Source of the DNA: Brasilonema sennae CENA114 | GTDB taxonomy: Bacteria > Cyanobacteriota > Cyanobacteriia > Cyanobacteriales > Nostocaceae | Direction of reading: 5' to 3' | Length of the DNA stretch: 64,000 nucleotides | Assembly: GCF_006968745.1 (NCBI RefSeq) | Contig: NZ_CP030118.1 | Span: 3,732,674-3,796,673 of the forward strand | In this document: positions 1-8,120 of the stretch, piece by piece | Layout: the number at the start of each line of letters is the position of its first letter | Position numbering within the stretch: the stretch's first letter is position 1 | Notes under the pieces: model-generated | Database searches by the model: none | What the model was told of the DNA's origin: nothing | Seen by the model: only the letters and a program-made list of their open reading frames with translations | Made by a program: the position numbers and the translations under genes

Positions 1-473
1 TTAACACCGTTGCGTTTAGCCCAAATGGAAAGACTCTTGCTAGTGGTAACTATTTTGACAGCAGCATTAACTTATGGGATGTAGCTACAGGAAAGCCAAC
101 TAAGACCCTCAGAGGTCACTCTCAAGCTGTTTCCTCCCTCACCTTCAGCCCAGATGGAAAAACCCTTATAAGTGGTAGTTGGGACAAGACGCTCAAATTG
201 TGGGAAATTGCTACACAAAAAGAAATCACCACCCTTGTAGGACATGCTAATAGGGTTTTGTCTGTCGCTGTCAGTCCAGATGGGAAAATTATTGCCAGCA
301 GTAGTTGGGACAAAACTATTAAACTTTGGAATGTAGCAATGGGAAAGCAAATAGCCAGCCTAACGGGGCATACCAATAGAATTTGGTCTGTGGCGTTTAG
401 TCCAGATGGTAAGACTCTTGTTAGTGGTAGTTTTGATAAGACGATTAAAGTTTGGCACTTTGCGTCAAGATGA
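1..473 (+). CDS. WD40-repeat protein, C-terminal part (5' end outside window)
   Basis: The reading frame is open from base 3 to the TGA at 471-473 and encodes about 156 residues. It holds nearly four WD40 units, each with the FSPDGK turn, an S/ASGSxDKTIKLW strand and a GH dipeptide between blades. Such repeats fold into a beta-propeller used as a protein-binding platform; in cyanobacteria they usually follow a kinase, caspase or STAND NTPase module, which here lies outside the window. It ends directly after the last blade, as is usual for the family. The function cannot be narrowed without the N-terminus. Confidence 0.9.
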   Translation, partial: NTVAFSPNGKTLASGNYFDSSINLWDVATGKPTKTLRGHSQAVSSLTFSPDGKTLISGSWDKTLKLWEIATQKEITTLVGHANRVLSVAVSPDGKIIASSSWDKTIKLWNVAMGKQIASLTGHTNRIWSVAFSPDGKTLVSGSFDKTIKVWHFASR

Positions 474-913
474 TGAATAACTGGAGTTTACACTTCAGGG
501 AATTTGCATTACGTACCCGGTAAGTATTATAGAAGAGTTCCAATTACTCTACATAAAACTATCCGCTCTAGTTTTAGATCAGTTGACCTAGAACTAGAGC
601 GGTGTAGCGGGTCTTCAAGTTGCAACCAGACTGCCGGAAGGGACTCCAAGCTAGCCTAGCCAATTAGTTAATCTAAATCTTAATTAAAGACTAGAGCTAA
701 CTGCTAGAGAACAGCCCCGGCACACAGCCGGCTAACTGCAACTTGATGACCCATAATTGTACTACTTTCTATCATGGGCATCACCTCCTTGTTGCCTAAG
801 CGGTCTTAGTATCAAAAAGGCGGAGTTTTTAGCTCCGGGTTATTCACCTTTATTCAATATAACACAACTTTCTCCCACAATGAGAATATCCTTGATTCTT
901 TATCTAAACTTCA
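474..913. other. intergenic region with two inverted repeats
   Basis: This stretch separates the WD40 gene from xseA. It holds a perfect 11-bp inverted repeat (563-573 with 592-602), then a longer imperfect one (609-624 with 738-753), listed separately as a possible RNA. A 64-codon open frame at 757-951 overlaps the xseA start and has no family features, so it is not called. Confidence 0.5.
605..757. ncRNA. candidate structured RNA, long hairpin of about 145 nt
   Basis: Bases 609-624 and 738-753 pair in 15 of 16 positions and enclose about 110 nt. Inside them TGCCGG near 630 can pair with CCGGCA near 716, giving a long rod with internal bulges. A separate 11-bp hairpin lies just upstream (563-602). 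The rod-with-bubble shape recalls 6S RNA, and a CCGGAAGG loop recalls the SRP RNA tip, but no conserved core of either could be confirmed. It could also be a transposon-like repeat. Strand is not determined, since a hairpin looks alike on both. Confidence 0.3.
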
Positions 914-2155
914 ATGATAAAATCCGACAACTCTTCCAACCAGATTGCTGAAACAGCCCTCTCAGTCGCTGGTTTAACTGACTATATCCGCTTTTTACTA
1001 GAACAAGACGAACAATTGCAACGAGTTTGGGTGACTGGAGAAGTTTCCAGCGCCAGCCAGCATCGCAGTGGGTTATTTTTTACGCTACAAGATCCTGATG
1101 GTGGTGCTGCAATTAAGTGTGTGGTGTGGAATAGTCAATTGACAAAACTGGCACAAATGCCTGTTCGAGGTGAGCAGTTAATTATCTTAGGTAGTATAAG
1201 GCTTTATCCTCAAAGGGGAGAGTATCAGCTTTCTGTTTGGCAAGCTTTGCCCGCTGGGGTTGGTTTGCAAGCGCTACGTTATCAGCAACTGCGAAAACGG
1301 TTGCAGGCTGAGGGGTTATTTGATTCGCAAACAAAGCGATCGCTTCCTCATAATCCCCAAACAATCGCCGTTGTCACCTCACCCACGGCTGCTGCTTGGG
1401 GCGATATTCAAAAAACTCTCAAACAAAGGTATCCTGGTTTATACGTTCTTTTTTCTCCCGCTACAGTCCAAGGTGAGCAAGCCCCAGAATCTATAGTGAA
1501 TGCTATTCGACGAGTGGAGATGGATGGACGTGCTGAGGTGCTACTTTTAGCAAGGGGTGGTGGTGCAGTTGAGGAATTGGCTTGCTTTAATGATGAACGA
1601 GTCGTGCGAGCAGTTGCTTGTTGTTCCATTCCGGTAATTACTGGGATTGGTCATCAAAGGGATGAGTCTTTGGTAGATTTGGTGGCAGATGCTGCAGTGC
1701 ATACACCGACAGCTGCAGCGGAGTTGGTTGTTCCAGCACTGGCAGAATTATATAATCAGCATCAGCAACGAGTTGTTGCTTTACACCGAAGCGTATCTTT
1801 TTGTTTAGAAACAGCACAAAACAAACTGCAAGAAAAGCGAAACCGTCTGCGGCGCTTACGGTTAGATCGACAAGTACAGCAGGAAATACAGGAACTCAGT
1901 TGGAAGCGTCAGCAATTGGTGCGTGCGACAACAATGCAATTACACCAAGCAACGCAGCATATAGAAATGTTGCGCCAAAAGTTAACGACTCTTGATCCTA
2001 AAGCTGTTTTACAACGCGGTTATGCGGTGGTGCGTCAGCAAAATGGTGCGATCGCTCGTTCTGCTGCTGAGTTGGCTGTGGGAGAAGAGTTGTTAATTCA
2101 GTTGGGTCAAGGTGATATTAAAGTTAAAGTTACGGAAAAACCAGTGAACAATTAA
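914..2155 (+). CDS. xseA: exodeoxyribonuclease VII large subunit
   Basis: 413 residues, a normal length for XseA. Residues about 15-110 form the OB-fold nucleic-acid binding domain (WVTGEVS, GLFFTLQD). The catalytic core follows, with ITGIGHQRDESLVDLVAD and HTPTAAAE, the most conserved block of the family, and then a coiled-coil region. With the small subunit XseB it degrades single-stranded DNA to acid-soluble oligonucleotides in the cytoplasm. The start at 914 fits the family N-terminus although no strong ribosome-binding site precedes it. xseB is found 0.8 kb downstream, separated by a membrane-protein gene. Confidence 0.95.
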   Translation: MIKSDNSSNQIAETALSVAGLTDYIRFLLEQDEQLQRVWVTGEVSSASQHRSGLFFTLQDPDGGAAIKCVVWNSQLTKLAQMPVRGEQLIILGSIRLYPQRGEYQLSVWQALPAGVGLQALRYQQLRKRLQAEGLFDSQTKRSLPHNPQTIAVVTSPTAAAWGDIQKTLKQRYPGLYVLFSPATVQGEQAPESIVNAIRRVEMDGRAEVLLLARGGGAVEELACFNDERVVRAVACCSIPVITGIGHQRDESLVDLVADAAVHTPTAAAELVVPALAELYNQHQQRVVALHRSVSFCLETAQNKLQEKRNRLRRLRLDRQVQQEIQELSWKRQQLVRATTMQLHQATQHIEMLRQKLTTLDPKAVLQRGYAVVRQQNGAIARSAAELAVGEELLIQLGQGDIKVKVTEKPVNN

Positions 2156-2271
2156 CAGTTAAATTTTGAGCCTAGTAGCGTATTGATTCAACCAGCAAAA
2201 TACGTCGTCGTAGTTCACTCTGGAAGTTCTGTCGGTTTGGAAATGTAAGCAAAAAAGGAGGGCGTACACAG

Positions 2272-2847
2272 ATGGGGAAAGGGAGGTTAGAAGCATTTAG
2301 CGATGGCGTGATTGCCATCCTCATCACCATTATGGTGTTGGAAATGAAAGTGCCGCATGGGTATGATTTAAAGGCGTTGCGTCCGCTGATCGCGGTATTT
2401 ATGAGCTATGTGCTTAGTTTTATTTATCTCGGCATCTATTGGAACAACCATCATCACCTGTTACAAGCAGTCAGACATGTAAATGGTTCTATCCTTTGGG
2501 CTAATCTGCATTTGCTGTTTTGGTTGTCGCTAATCCCGTTCGTCAGTGGGTGGATGGGCGAGAACCATTTCGCCGCTATACCAGTTGCCCTTTATGGTAC
2601 GGTATTGTTGTTTGCTGCGTTAGCTTACATAATCTTGACCCGTACTCTGATTGGTCATCATGGCAGAGATTCCACTTTGGCGATCGCACTCGGTCGAGAC
2701 TTCAAGGGCAAAATATCACTGGTGTTTTATGTGCTGGCAATTCCACTTGCTTTTGTCAACTCATGGTTTGCCTGTTTGTTATACATAATAGTCGCAGTCA
2801 TGTGGCTCATTCCCGACCGTCGTATTGAGAAGACTCTAATTCCCTGA
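2272..2847 (+). CDS. TMEM175-family (DUF1211) potassium channel-like protein
   Basis: 191 residues. The N-terminus carries the family signature RLEAFSDGV followed by an ILITIMVLE helix, in which the F-S-D residues line the pore in characterised TMEM175 proteins. Six hydrophobic segments can be seen, matching the single six-helix repeat of the prokaryotic proteins, which assemble as tetramers in the membrane and conduct potassium. A clear GGAGG lies about ten bases before the ATG. It stands between xseA and xseB, an unusual position. Assignment is by the signature; ion selectivity here is inferred from the family. Confidence 0.88.
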   Translation: MGKGRLEAFSDGVIAILITIMVLEMKVPHGYDLKALRPLIAVFMSYVLSFIYLGIYWNNHHHLLQAVRHVNGSILWANLHLLFWLSLIPFVSGWMGENHFAAIPVALYGTVLLFAALAYIILTRTLIGHHGRDSTLAIALGRDFKGKISLVFYVLAIPLAFVNSWFACLLYIIVAVMWLIPDRRIEKTLIP

Positions 2848-2954
2848 ACAGTGCGATCGCCCCAAAGGGGCCGGCACTCTGTGCGATGATCTGCCGCTAT
2901 GCTGCAGCAAAGCTATCCCCATCGCCATAATATAAAAGGATACGGAGACTTTTT
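2848..2954. repeat. short palindromic repeat cluster between TMEM175 and xseB
   Basis: Contains a HIP1-like GCGATCGC, a CCCCAAAGGGG palindrome and a second GTGCGAT copy within about 90 bases. Such GC-rich palindromic debris is typical of dispersed repeats in this genome. It may also act as a transcription attenuator ahead of xseB, but no T-tract is present. Confidence 0.4.
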
Positions 2955-3155
2955 ATGAATCAAGGTTGGAATTACGAAGCTAAGGTTGCAGAAATACAAA
3001 GAATTATTGCTCGCATTGAGGCGGGTGATTTGGAATTAGAAGAAGTGTTTGAGCAATTTGCAGCTGCTGTTGAGTCTTTGCGTCAATGTGAAGGTTTTTT
3101 GCAGGATCGACAGCAAAAAGTAGATTTGTTAATTGAAACTTTGAAGGAGCAATAG
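2955..3155 (+). CDS. xseB: exodeoxyribonuclease VII small subunit
   Basis: 66 residues, the usual very short length. The pattern of two helices (YEAKVAEIQRIIARIEAGDLELEE, then FEQFAAAVESLRQCEGFLQ) is the family hallmark and forms the helical hairpin that binds the large subunit. It is needed for a stable exonuclease VII complex. A GGAG precedes the ATG. The gene follows xseA on the same strand, but with the TMEM175-like gene between them, so the usual direct coupling is lost. Confidence 0.93.
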   Translation: MNQGWNYEAKVAEIQRIIARIEAGDLELEEVFEQFAAAVESLRQCEGFLQDRQQKVDLLIETLKEQ

Positions 3156-3250
3156 TTCTTTGCTGCCTATTAAAATCTGAAGACAGATGAGATTGGTACC
3201 AAATCAGCATAAACTTTTTTTTGGTGGTAAAGCTAATAAAAGAGGTTGCT

Positions 3251-4000
3251 GTGGCTAAATTCCTATTCGTAACTGATTTAGACAATACTTTTGTAGGTGA
3301 CGACAAGGCGCTGCTTGATCTCAAGGATCGCTTAGAACAGTCACGCCAAGAGTACGGTAGTAAGATTGTTTATGCCACAGGGCGATCGCCTCTTCTTTAC
3401 CAACAGATCAAAGATGAAAAAAATCTTTTAGAACCCGATGCCCTGATTCTATCTGTAGGAACAGAAATTTATCTTGACGGCAGTGATACTCCTGATTCAG
3501 AATGGTCAGAAAAACTTTCATCTGGTTGGAATCGCGAACTTCTAGTATCAACAACGACTGGTTTTCCTGAGTTAGTTCCGCAACCTGACTCAGAACAGCG
3601 TCCCTTCAAAGTGAGTTTTCTCCTTCAAGAAGATGTTGCACAAAGGGTTTTACCCCAACTGGAGTCAGAGTTGCAAAAATCTGGTTTAGACGTAAAGTTA
3701 ATTTATAGTAGCGGTATAGACCTTGACATTGTACCTTCTGGAAGCGATAAAGGACAGGCAGTACAGTTTCTCCGCCAAAAGTGGAAATTTGTAGCAGAGG
3801 TAACGGTTGTTTGTGGCGATTCTGGTAATGATATTGCTTTATTCTCTGTTGGCAGTGAAAGAGGAATTATTGTCGGAAATGCTCGCCCAGAGCTACTTCA
3901 ATGGTATAACCAAAATCCTGCCGACTATCGTTACCTGGCAACAAATTTTTGTGCAGGTGGAATACTCGAAGGTTTAAAACACTTTGGTTTCTTAGAATGA
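3251..4000 (+). CDS. spp: sucrose-phosphate phosphatase (HAD superfamily)
   Basis: 249 residues from the GTG at 3251. HAD motif I is FLFVTDLDNT with Asp9 and Asp11, the nucleophile and acid/base; the substrate-binding TGRS follows, and motif IV is CGDSGND. The enzyme removes phosphate from sucrose-6-phosphate, the last step of sucrose synthesis, used by cyanobacteria as compatible solute and, in heterocyst formers, as carbon carrier. The length matches stand-alone cyanobacterial SPP. An AGAGG five bases upstream favours GTG 3251 over an in-frame TTG at 3221. The stop overlaps the next gene's start as ATGA, so spp and ruvA are translationally coupled. Confidence 0.92.
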   Translation: MAKFLFVTDLDNTFVGDDKALLDLKDRLEQSRQEYGSKIVYATGRSPLLYQQIKDEKNLLEPDALILSVGTEIYLDGSDTPDSEWSEKLSSGWNRELLVSTTTGFPELVPQPDSEQRPFKVSFLLQEDVAQRVLPQLESELQKSGLDVKLIYSSGIDLDIVPSGSDKGQAVQFLRQKWKFVAEVTVVCGDSGNDIALFSVGSERGIIVGNARPELLQWYNQNPADYRYLATNFCAGGILEGLKHFGFLE

Positions 4001-4632
4001 TTAGCTATCTCAAAGGCATTGTTGCTGCTATCCAAGACAATAGCGTTCACCGCCATACTCTGACTTTGGAAGTCAATGGTATTGGGTATGATTTGCAAAT
4101 CCCTGCACGACTGGCACAGCAGTTGCCAAATACTGGAGGTGAAGTGCAGATTTTTACCCATTATCAAATTCGAGAAGAGGTACCATTGCTTTATGGCTTT
4201 GGTTCACCAGGAGAACGAGATGTGTTTCGCCACTTGTTAGGTGTTAGTGGTGTTGGTGCAGCTATAGCGATCGCCTTGTTGGACACTTTGGAATTAGCAG
4301 AATTAGTGCAGACGATTATCACAGGTAATATTCAATTGCTTGTTCAAGCCCCTGGTGTTGGCAAAAAAACCGCAGAACGCATTTGTTTGGAACTCAAAAG
4401 CAAGTTAGTAGAGTGGCGTAAGACAGCAGGCTTCTTCGTCGCCACAGGCGGTCCAGCACCAGGTATTATCGAAGAAGTACAAATGACTCTCCTAGCATTG
4501 GGTTACACTGCCAATGAGGTGAGTCATGCCTTGCATGTCGTCAGTGAAGATATTGGACTTCCTAAAGATGCTTTTGTGGAAGAGTGGATAAAACAGGCGA
4601 TCACTCATCTGAGCACTGAATATAGTCAGTAG
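3997..4632 (+). CDS. ruvA: Holliday junction DNA helicase subunit RuvA
   Basis: 211 residues. An N-terminal OB-fold (MISYLKGIVAAI) is followed by two helix-hairpin-helix motifs, LLGVSGVGAAIA and VQAPGVGKKTAERI, that grip the junction backbone, and by the C-terminal domain III that contacts RuvB. RuvA tetramers bind four-way DNA junctions and direct RuvB-driven branch migration in recombinational repair. The ATG at 3997 overlaps the spp stop by four bases (ATGA), which decides the start. No ruvB or ruvC is present here, as is common in cyanobacteria where the ruv genes are scattered. Confidence 0.95.
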   Translation: MISYLKGIVAAIQDNSVHRHTLTLEVNGIGYDLQIPARLAQQLPNTGGEVQIFTHYQIREEVPLLYGFGSPGERDVFRHLLGVSGVGAAIAIALLDTLELAELVQTIITGNIQLLVQAPGVGKKTAERICLELKSKLVEWRKTAGFFVATGGPAPGIIEEVQMTLLALGYTANEVSHALHVVSEDIGLPKDAFVEEWIKQAITHLSTEYSQ

Positions 4633-5034
4633 TAGCCATATGTAGGGCACGCTCAGTGACAAAGACATTATGACCGAGCGATTCGCCTCAACCGGGATCT
4701 TGCACAGCGATTAAACTTTGAAGGTCTTTTACGTCTTTTTAACCAATTAGATTTTGGCTAAGTTTGCACTTAATGGATGATATCATAAAAATCATGGCAC
4801 AGGTGTGCGCAGGCGATTAAGTAAAAAGACTTATTGACCTTTTTTTGACTTCCGCACAGTGGGGTTGCGCCCCGCTACGCTAACACGGTTGCGCGAATGA
4901 GTGTGTGGTGTGAGGAATTTGAAGGAGCGCGTGGTCTTTCCTTATACCTTTTGGACTATATCGTTGTGAAGTGGAGTCGACTTTCTCATTGAAATAATAT
5001 AAAGAGTTAATAGTATTTAGTAAGAGGTGTTTTT
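4633..5034. other. intergenic region without recognised gene
   Basis: About 400 bases. Around 4855-4900 lies a GC-rich stretch with GCGCCCCGCTACGCTAAC, a fragment of the dispersed GCGTTAGCGCAGCGTG repeat family also seen near 30,690, 43,095, 43,135 and 58,530. Nothing else is recognised. Confidence 0.4.
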
Positions 5035-5259
5035 ATGCCCTTGATTTTAGTTTTTGGTGGGGCTTATGTTTTGTATTTGTTTTTTAAAGAGCTCAAAGAT
5101 GGTAAATGTATAGTTACCCGGGGGGGCGATAGTAGTACCTCATATAGTAGTAGGGATAGTTTATTTGATCCTACTGAGGGATGGGTACCTACCCACTCAG
5201 GGGAGGCATGGCCGCCGTGCGATAGCATTGAAGGCGGGTGCGACCATGATAGTTGGTAG
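5035..5259 (+). CDS. small hypothetical protein with N-terminal membrane segment
   Basis: 74 residues. The first 17 residues are hydrophobic (LILVFGGAYVLYLFF) and could span the membrane; the rest is polar, rich in Ser, Gly and Asp, and ends in a Cys/Asp/His-containing tail. AAGAGGTG stands seven bases before the ATG, a good ribosome-binding site, which is the main argument for a real gene. No family was recognised. It lies among decayed genes and could itself be a remnant. Confidence 0.4.
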   Translation: MPLILVFGGAYVLYLFFKELKDGKCIVTRGGDSSTSYSSRDSLFDPTEGWVPTHSGEAWPPCDSIEGGCDHDSW

Positions 5260-5274
5260 AGTCAACCCCTATAT

Positions 5275-5574
5275 TACCTCCAAAATGCAACGATGGTCAA
5301 ACGCTCTATTAGCTTGGACAAACTTCTTTACCACTTGAGCCACTTCGGGACTTTCCGATACCTGGCACCGTCCCCAAAGTGTCAACTACACTGACCAGGT
5401 GAGGAAAAGTGCTTACCCTTATTCCTGGTTATTTTATGACCAGCCAGCAGCTTACTACCCCAGTGAGATTTGCTTGCTGGTTTTGGTTTGGGTTTGTATC
5501 GTTGACAAAAGCCGTGGTACTTTTTGGCGCATTCGTCCAATGTTTTACCCAGTCCTAGAAAAGCCGGATGCCCG
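5275..5574 (-). pseudogene. relic of a REP-associated (RAYT-like) transposase, C-terminal part
   Basis: Read on the minus strand from about 5574, the sequence gives GHPAFLGLGKTLDECAKKYHGF, the pattern HPxxLxLGxTxxERxxxYRxxF seen near the C-terminus of RAYT (Y1) transposases. It continues HWGSKLLAGHK and SPGQ, stops, and then after frame changes gives EVAQVVKKFVQANRAFD. The N-terminal HUH catalytic part is absent. I take it as a decayed copy; the match is from memory of the family pattern and needs a search. RAYTs are linked to mobilisation of REP palindromes, which are plentiful in this window. Confidence 0.45.
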
Positions 5575-5641
5575 CACAGAAAGACAATGCAATACAATAA
5601 ATAAGTGCGGATCAGGTGCTCAGTTGAGTCAGCAATTGGCA

Positions 5642-5866
5642 ATGGAAGTTCTAAAATTTACGGCTATGATTGACGAATCAGGATATTTGAGTCTTAATAT
5701 TCCAAGGCAGTTAGCGGCACAAGAAGTGAACATTGTTGTTGTTTTGAATCCGGTTTCGTCATCTGGAAAGCAAAAACTTAACTATGATTTCTCCGACTTG
5801 GTAGGACGGTTAACTTGGAGAGGGGATGCACTCTGTATGCAGAGGACTCTACGGGATGAGTGGTAA
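5642..5866 (+). CDS. antitoxin-like protein (orphan, partner of a truncated PIN toxin)
   Basis: 74 residues from the ATG at 5642. The N-terminus (FTAMIDESGYLSLNIPRQL) looks like the small beta-strand DNA-binding region of cyanobacterial VapB-type antitoxins, and the acidic-to-basic C-terminus (DFSDLVGRLTWRGDA) is typical of the toxin-binding part. Its stop overlaps the start of a PIN-domain reading frame by 11 bases, the usual toxin-antitoxin arrangement. Because that toxin is broken, this is now an orphan. The frame continues upstream to 5399, but the extra residues do not resemble the family. Confidence 0.6.
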   Translation: MEVLKFTAMIDESGYLSLNIPRQLAAQEVNIVVVLNPVSSSGKQKLNYDFSDLVGRLTWRGDALCMQRTLRDEW

Positions 5867-5939
5867 TCGCTACGTGTTGGGTACGAATGCAATCGTGGCT
5901 CTGCTTCAAACCATGTCTATGACTGAGATACCTCGTTGA
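5856..5939 (+). pseudogene. truncated VapC-type PIN-domain toxin
   Basis: Only 27 codons remain: MSGNRYVLGTNAIVALLQ is the conserved PIN N-terminus, then unrelated residues and a TGA at 5937. The first catalytic aspartate of the usual LDTN motif is Gly here (LGTN), so even the retained part is inactive. In intact VapC this Asp helps bind the metal for RNA cleavage. About 80% of the protein is gone. The start overlaps the antitoxin stop. Confidence 0.7.
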
Positions 5940-5942
5940 AAA

Positions 5943-6806
5943 TCAACCGACATCCAGAGTTAGCGCAAAGATAGAACAAAGCGCAAGCATTTTCCTTACC
6001 ACTTCTGTGTCAATGCCCAAGATTTTCAAGCAGCTTAACTGATCCATCACGTTCAACATACTATACTCTGCCACACAGAAACCTTGCTCATAAGCGAACT
6101 GACGCGCCTGCTCAAGTGTTGCAAAATTATTATCTACCAAAGACCTGCCTGTAAGGTTAGTACCTGTTTGTAAGAGCTTCTGTAAAGAAGGGTCAAATTC
6201 TTGTGACTGGGTTAGACTAGCTGTGTGAATAAAGTCAGGGGTAATCCAGACGCCACCGTAGTGTTGAAGCATCTCGCGAACATTGGCACACACAAGTTGT
6301 TTTTCTGCCATATTCAGATGTGTCAGCAACCCCTCACACAAAATTACGATTGGCTGTCCCGCTTTTAGTAGTTCAGCACTTTTTAAAAACTGACTTGGAC
6401 GGCTAGTCGCATCAATTGAAAGAAAGTGCAAATTGGGACGTTCCCTAACAAGTTGTTCAATCAGTTGCTGTTTGCAACGAATCATTTTAGGCAAGTCACT
6501 TTCAATAAATGTGATGCTCGGATCACAAGACATGAAAAGACCACGCGGTAGCAAACCGGATGCTAGTTCTAGAACTTGCCCTATTTGATATTGAGCCATG
6601 ACTTGGTTGATAGCTTTATAGCGAGCTTCCACACGTGCAGTCAGCAAAGCACTTTTGTCTTGATTTTGTGACTCAGATTGCTCTACCAATCCTTGCGTTT
6701 CGACCAATTGCGCCAACTCTTTGGCATAAGGAATATCTGTGAACTGTCGGGCTTTGCTTACCATGAAAGCAGTGTGGATTATTTTGTCATAGTCACTGGC
6801 TTGCAT
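5943..6806 (-). CDS. class I SAM-dependent methyltransferase, leucine carboxyl methyltransferase (LCM) family
   Basis: 287 residues. VLELASGLLPRGL is the glycine-rich SAM-binding motif I in the form used by the LCM/PPM family, and IVILCEGLLTHL is the family's second signature. A RYKAIN segment before motif I also fits. Bacterial members methylate carboxyl groups of small molecules or proteins; the substrate cannot be told from sequence. The gene is divergent from bioF with about 150 bases of AT-rich DNA between. It ends four bases after the truncated PIN-toxin frame on the opposite strand. Confidence 0.8.
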   Translation of the reverse strand: MQASDYDKIIHTAFMVSKARQFTDIPYAKELAQLVETQGLVEQSESQNQDKSALLTARVEARYKAINQVMAQYQIGQVLELASGLLPRGLFMSCDPSITFIESDLPKMIRCKQQLIEQLVRERPNLHFLSIDATSRPSQFLKSAELLKAGQPIVILCEGLLTHLNMAEKQLVCANVREMLQHYGGVWITPDFIHTASLTQSQEFDPSLQKLLQTGTNLTGRSLVDNNFATLEQARQFAYEQGFCVAEYSMLNVMDQLSCLKILGIDTEVVRKMLALCSIFALTLDVG

Positions 6807-6956
6807 TTTTTTATAACTTTGTTTGAACTACTATACAAGTAGTTTAAAGATAAACTTACACAATAGTACGACTTTTAGTTATAAATTTGTTTTATACTTA
6901 ATAAGTATAACTTAATTGTATAAAGTAAGAAAAACAACCTCCCCCACTTCTCTACC

Positions 6957-8120
6957 GTGCCCACAGACCCCTACGCTTGGATAGAAGAATCCCTCGCTAC
7001 AATTCACCGTGCTGACTGGTATCGCTCAGTACAAACAATTAATGGTCTTCCAGGAGCAACAGTCTTTTTGGAAGGACGGGAGGTAATAAATTTTGCCAGT
7101 AACGACTATCTAGGATTGGCAGGAGATCAGCGCCTAATTGCAGCAGCAACGATCGCTACCGAAGAATTTGGTGCAGGTGCTACAGGTTCTAGATTACTCA
7201 GCGGACATAGAGAATTACACAGAGATTTAGAAAGGGCGATCGCATTACTAAAACAAACACAAGACGCTCTCGTTTTTAGTTCTGGTTATCTAGCGAATTT
7301 AGGGGCAATCAGTGCTATTGTAGGCAAGCGCGATTTGATTTTATCTGACCAGTATAATCATTGTAGTTTGAAAAATGGGGCAATCCTCAGTGGTGCGACG
7401 ATCATTGAATATCCTCATTGTGATGTTGAGGCATTAAGAACCAAGCTAAGTCAACAAAGGCAAAATTATCGACGTTGCTTAATCATCACTGATAGCGTCT
7501 TCAGCATGGACGGTGATTTGTGTCCTTTGCCAGCACTGTTGGAGATAGCGGACGAATTTAGCTGTATGCTGCTGATTGATGAAGCGCACGCCACTGGCGT
7601 ACTCGGAAACACTGGTGCTGGATGTGTAGAACATTTTGGATGTAGAGGAAGCCAGTTGATTCAAATTGGCACTTTGAGTAAAGCTTTAGGTAGTCTAGGG
7701 GGGTATTTAGCTGGAAGTAAAAACTTAATAGACTTTTTGCGCAATCGCGCACCAACTTGGATTTACACTACTGCACTTTCTCCAGCTGATGTGGCAGCAG
7801 CACTGACTGCCATAAAAATAGTACAGCAAGAACCACAACGCCGCATTCAATTATGGCAGAATGTCGTCCAACTCAAACAGATGATACAACAGCAACTACC
7901 GGAGCTAAAATTGTTACCGTCTTCATCACCCATTCTCTGTTTTGAATTATCAAGTGCAGCAGATGCGCTCAAAGCTGCACAACACCTCAAATCATCTGGT
8001 ATTTTTGCTCCTGCTATTCGTCCCCCTACTGTTCCTACGAGTCGGATACGAATTTCTATTATGGCAACTCATAACTTGACTCATATTGAGAAATTGGTAG
8101 AAGCTTTGAGCAGTATGTAA
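6957..8120 (+). CDS. bioF: 8-amino-7-oxononanoate synthase
   Basis: 387 residues. This PLP enzyme condenses pimeloyl-ACP (or CoA) with L-alanine to make KAPA in biotin synthesis. The PLP lysine is Lys242 in GTLSKALGSLGGY; LLIDEAHATGVLG holds the cofactor-ring aspartate, and NDYLGLAG and GSTGSRLLSG-like (GATGSRLLSG) motifs are also seen. The start is GTG; residues from MPTDPYAWI match the family N-terminus. Length is normal. No other bio gene is in the window. A related acyltransferase of the alpha-oxoamine synthase family is possible, but the motifs favour BioF. Confidence 0.9.
   Translation: MPTDPYAWIEESLATIHRADWYRSVQTINGLPGATVFLEGREVINFASNDYLGLAGDQRLIAAATIATEEFGAGATGSRLLSGHRELHRDLERAIALLKQTQDALVFSSGYLANLGAISAIVGKRDLILSDQYNHCSLKNGAILSGATIIEYPHCDVEALRTKLSQQRQNYRRCLIITDSVFSMDGDLCPLPALLEIADEFSCMLLIDEAHATGVLGNTGAGCVEHFGCRGSQLIQIGTLSKALGSLGGYLAGSKNLIDFLRNRAPTWIYTTALSPADVAAALTAIKIVQQEPQRRIQLWQNVVQLKQMIQQQLPELKLLPSSSPILCFELSSAADALKAAQHLKSSGIFAPAIRPPTVPTSRIRISIMATHNLTHIEKLVEALSSM

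Noticed and set aside
625..650. SRP RNA tip-like CCGGAAGG
   Set aside because: Only the loop resembles SRP RNA; the flanking conserved GTCAGG and GCAGC parts are absent. Kept only as part of the candidate RNA.
757..951. 64-codon open frame upstream of xseA
   Set aside because: No family features, overlaps the xseA start in another frame and has no convincing ribosome-binding site.
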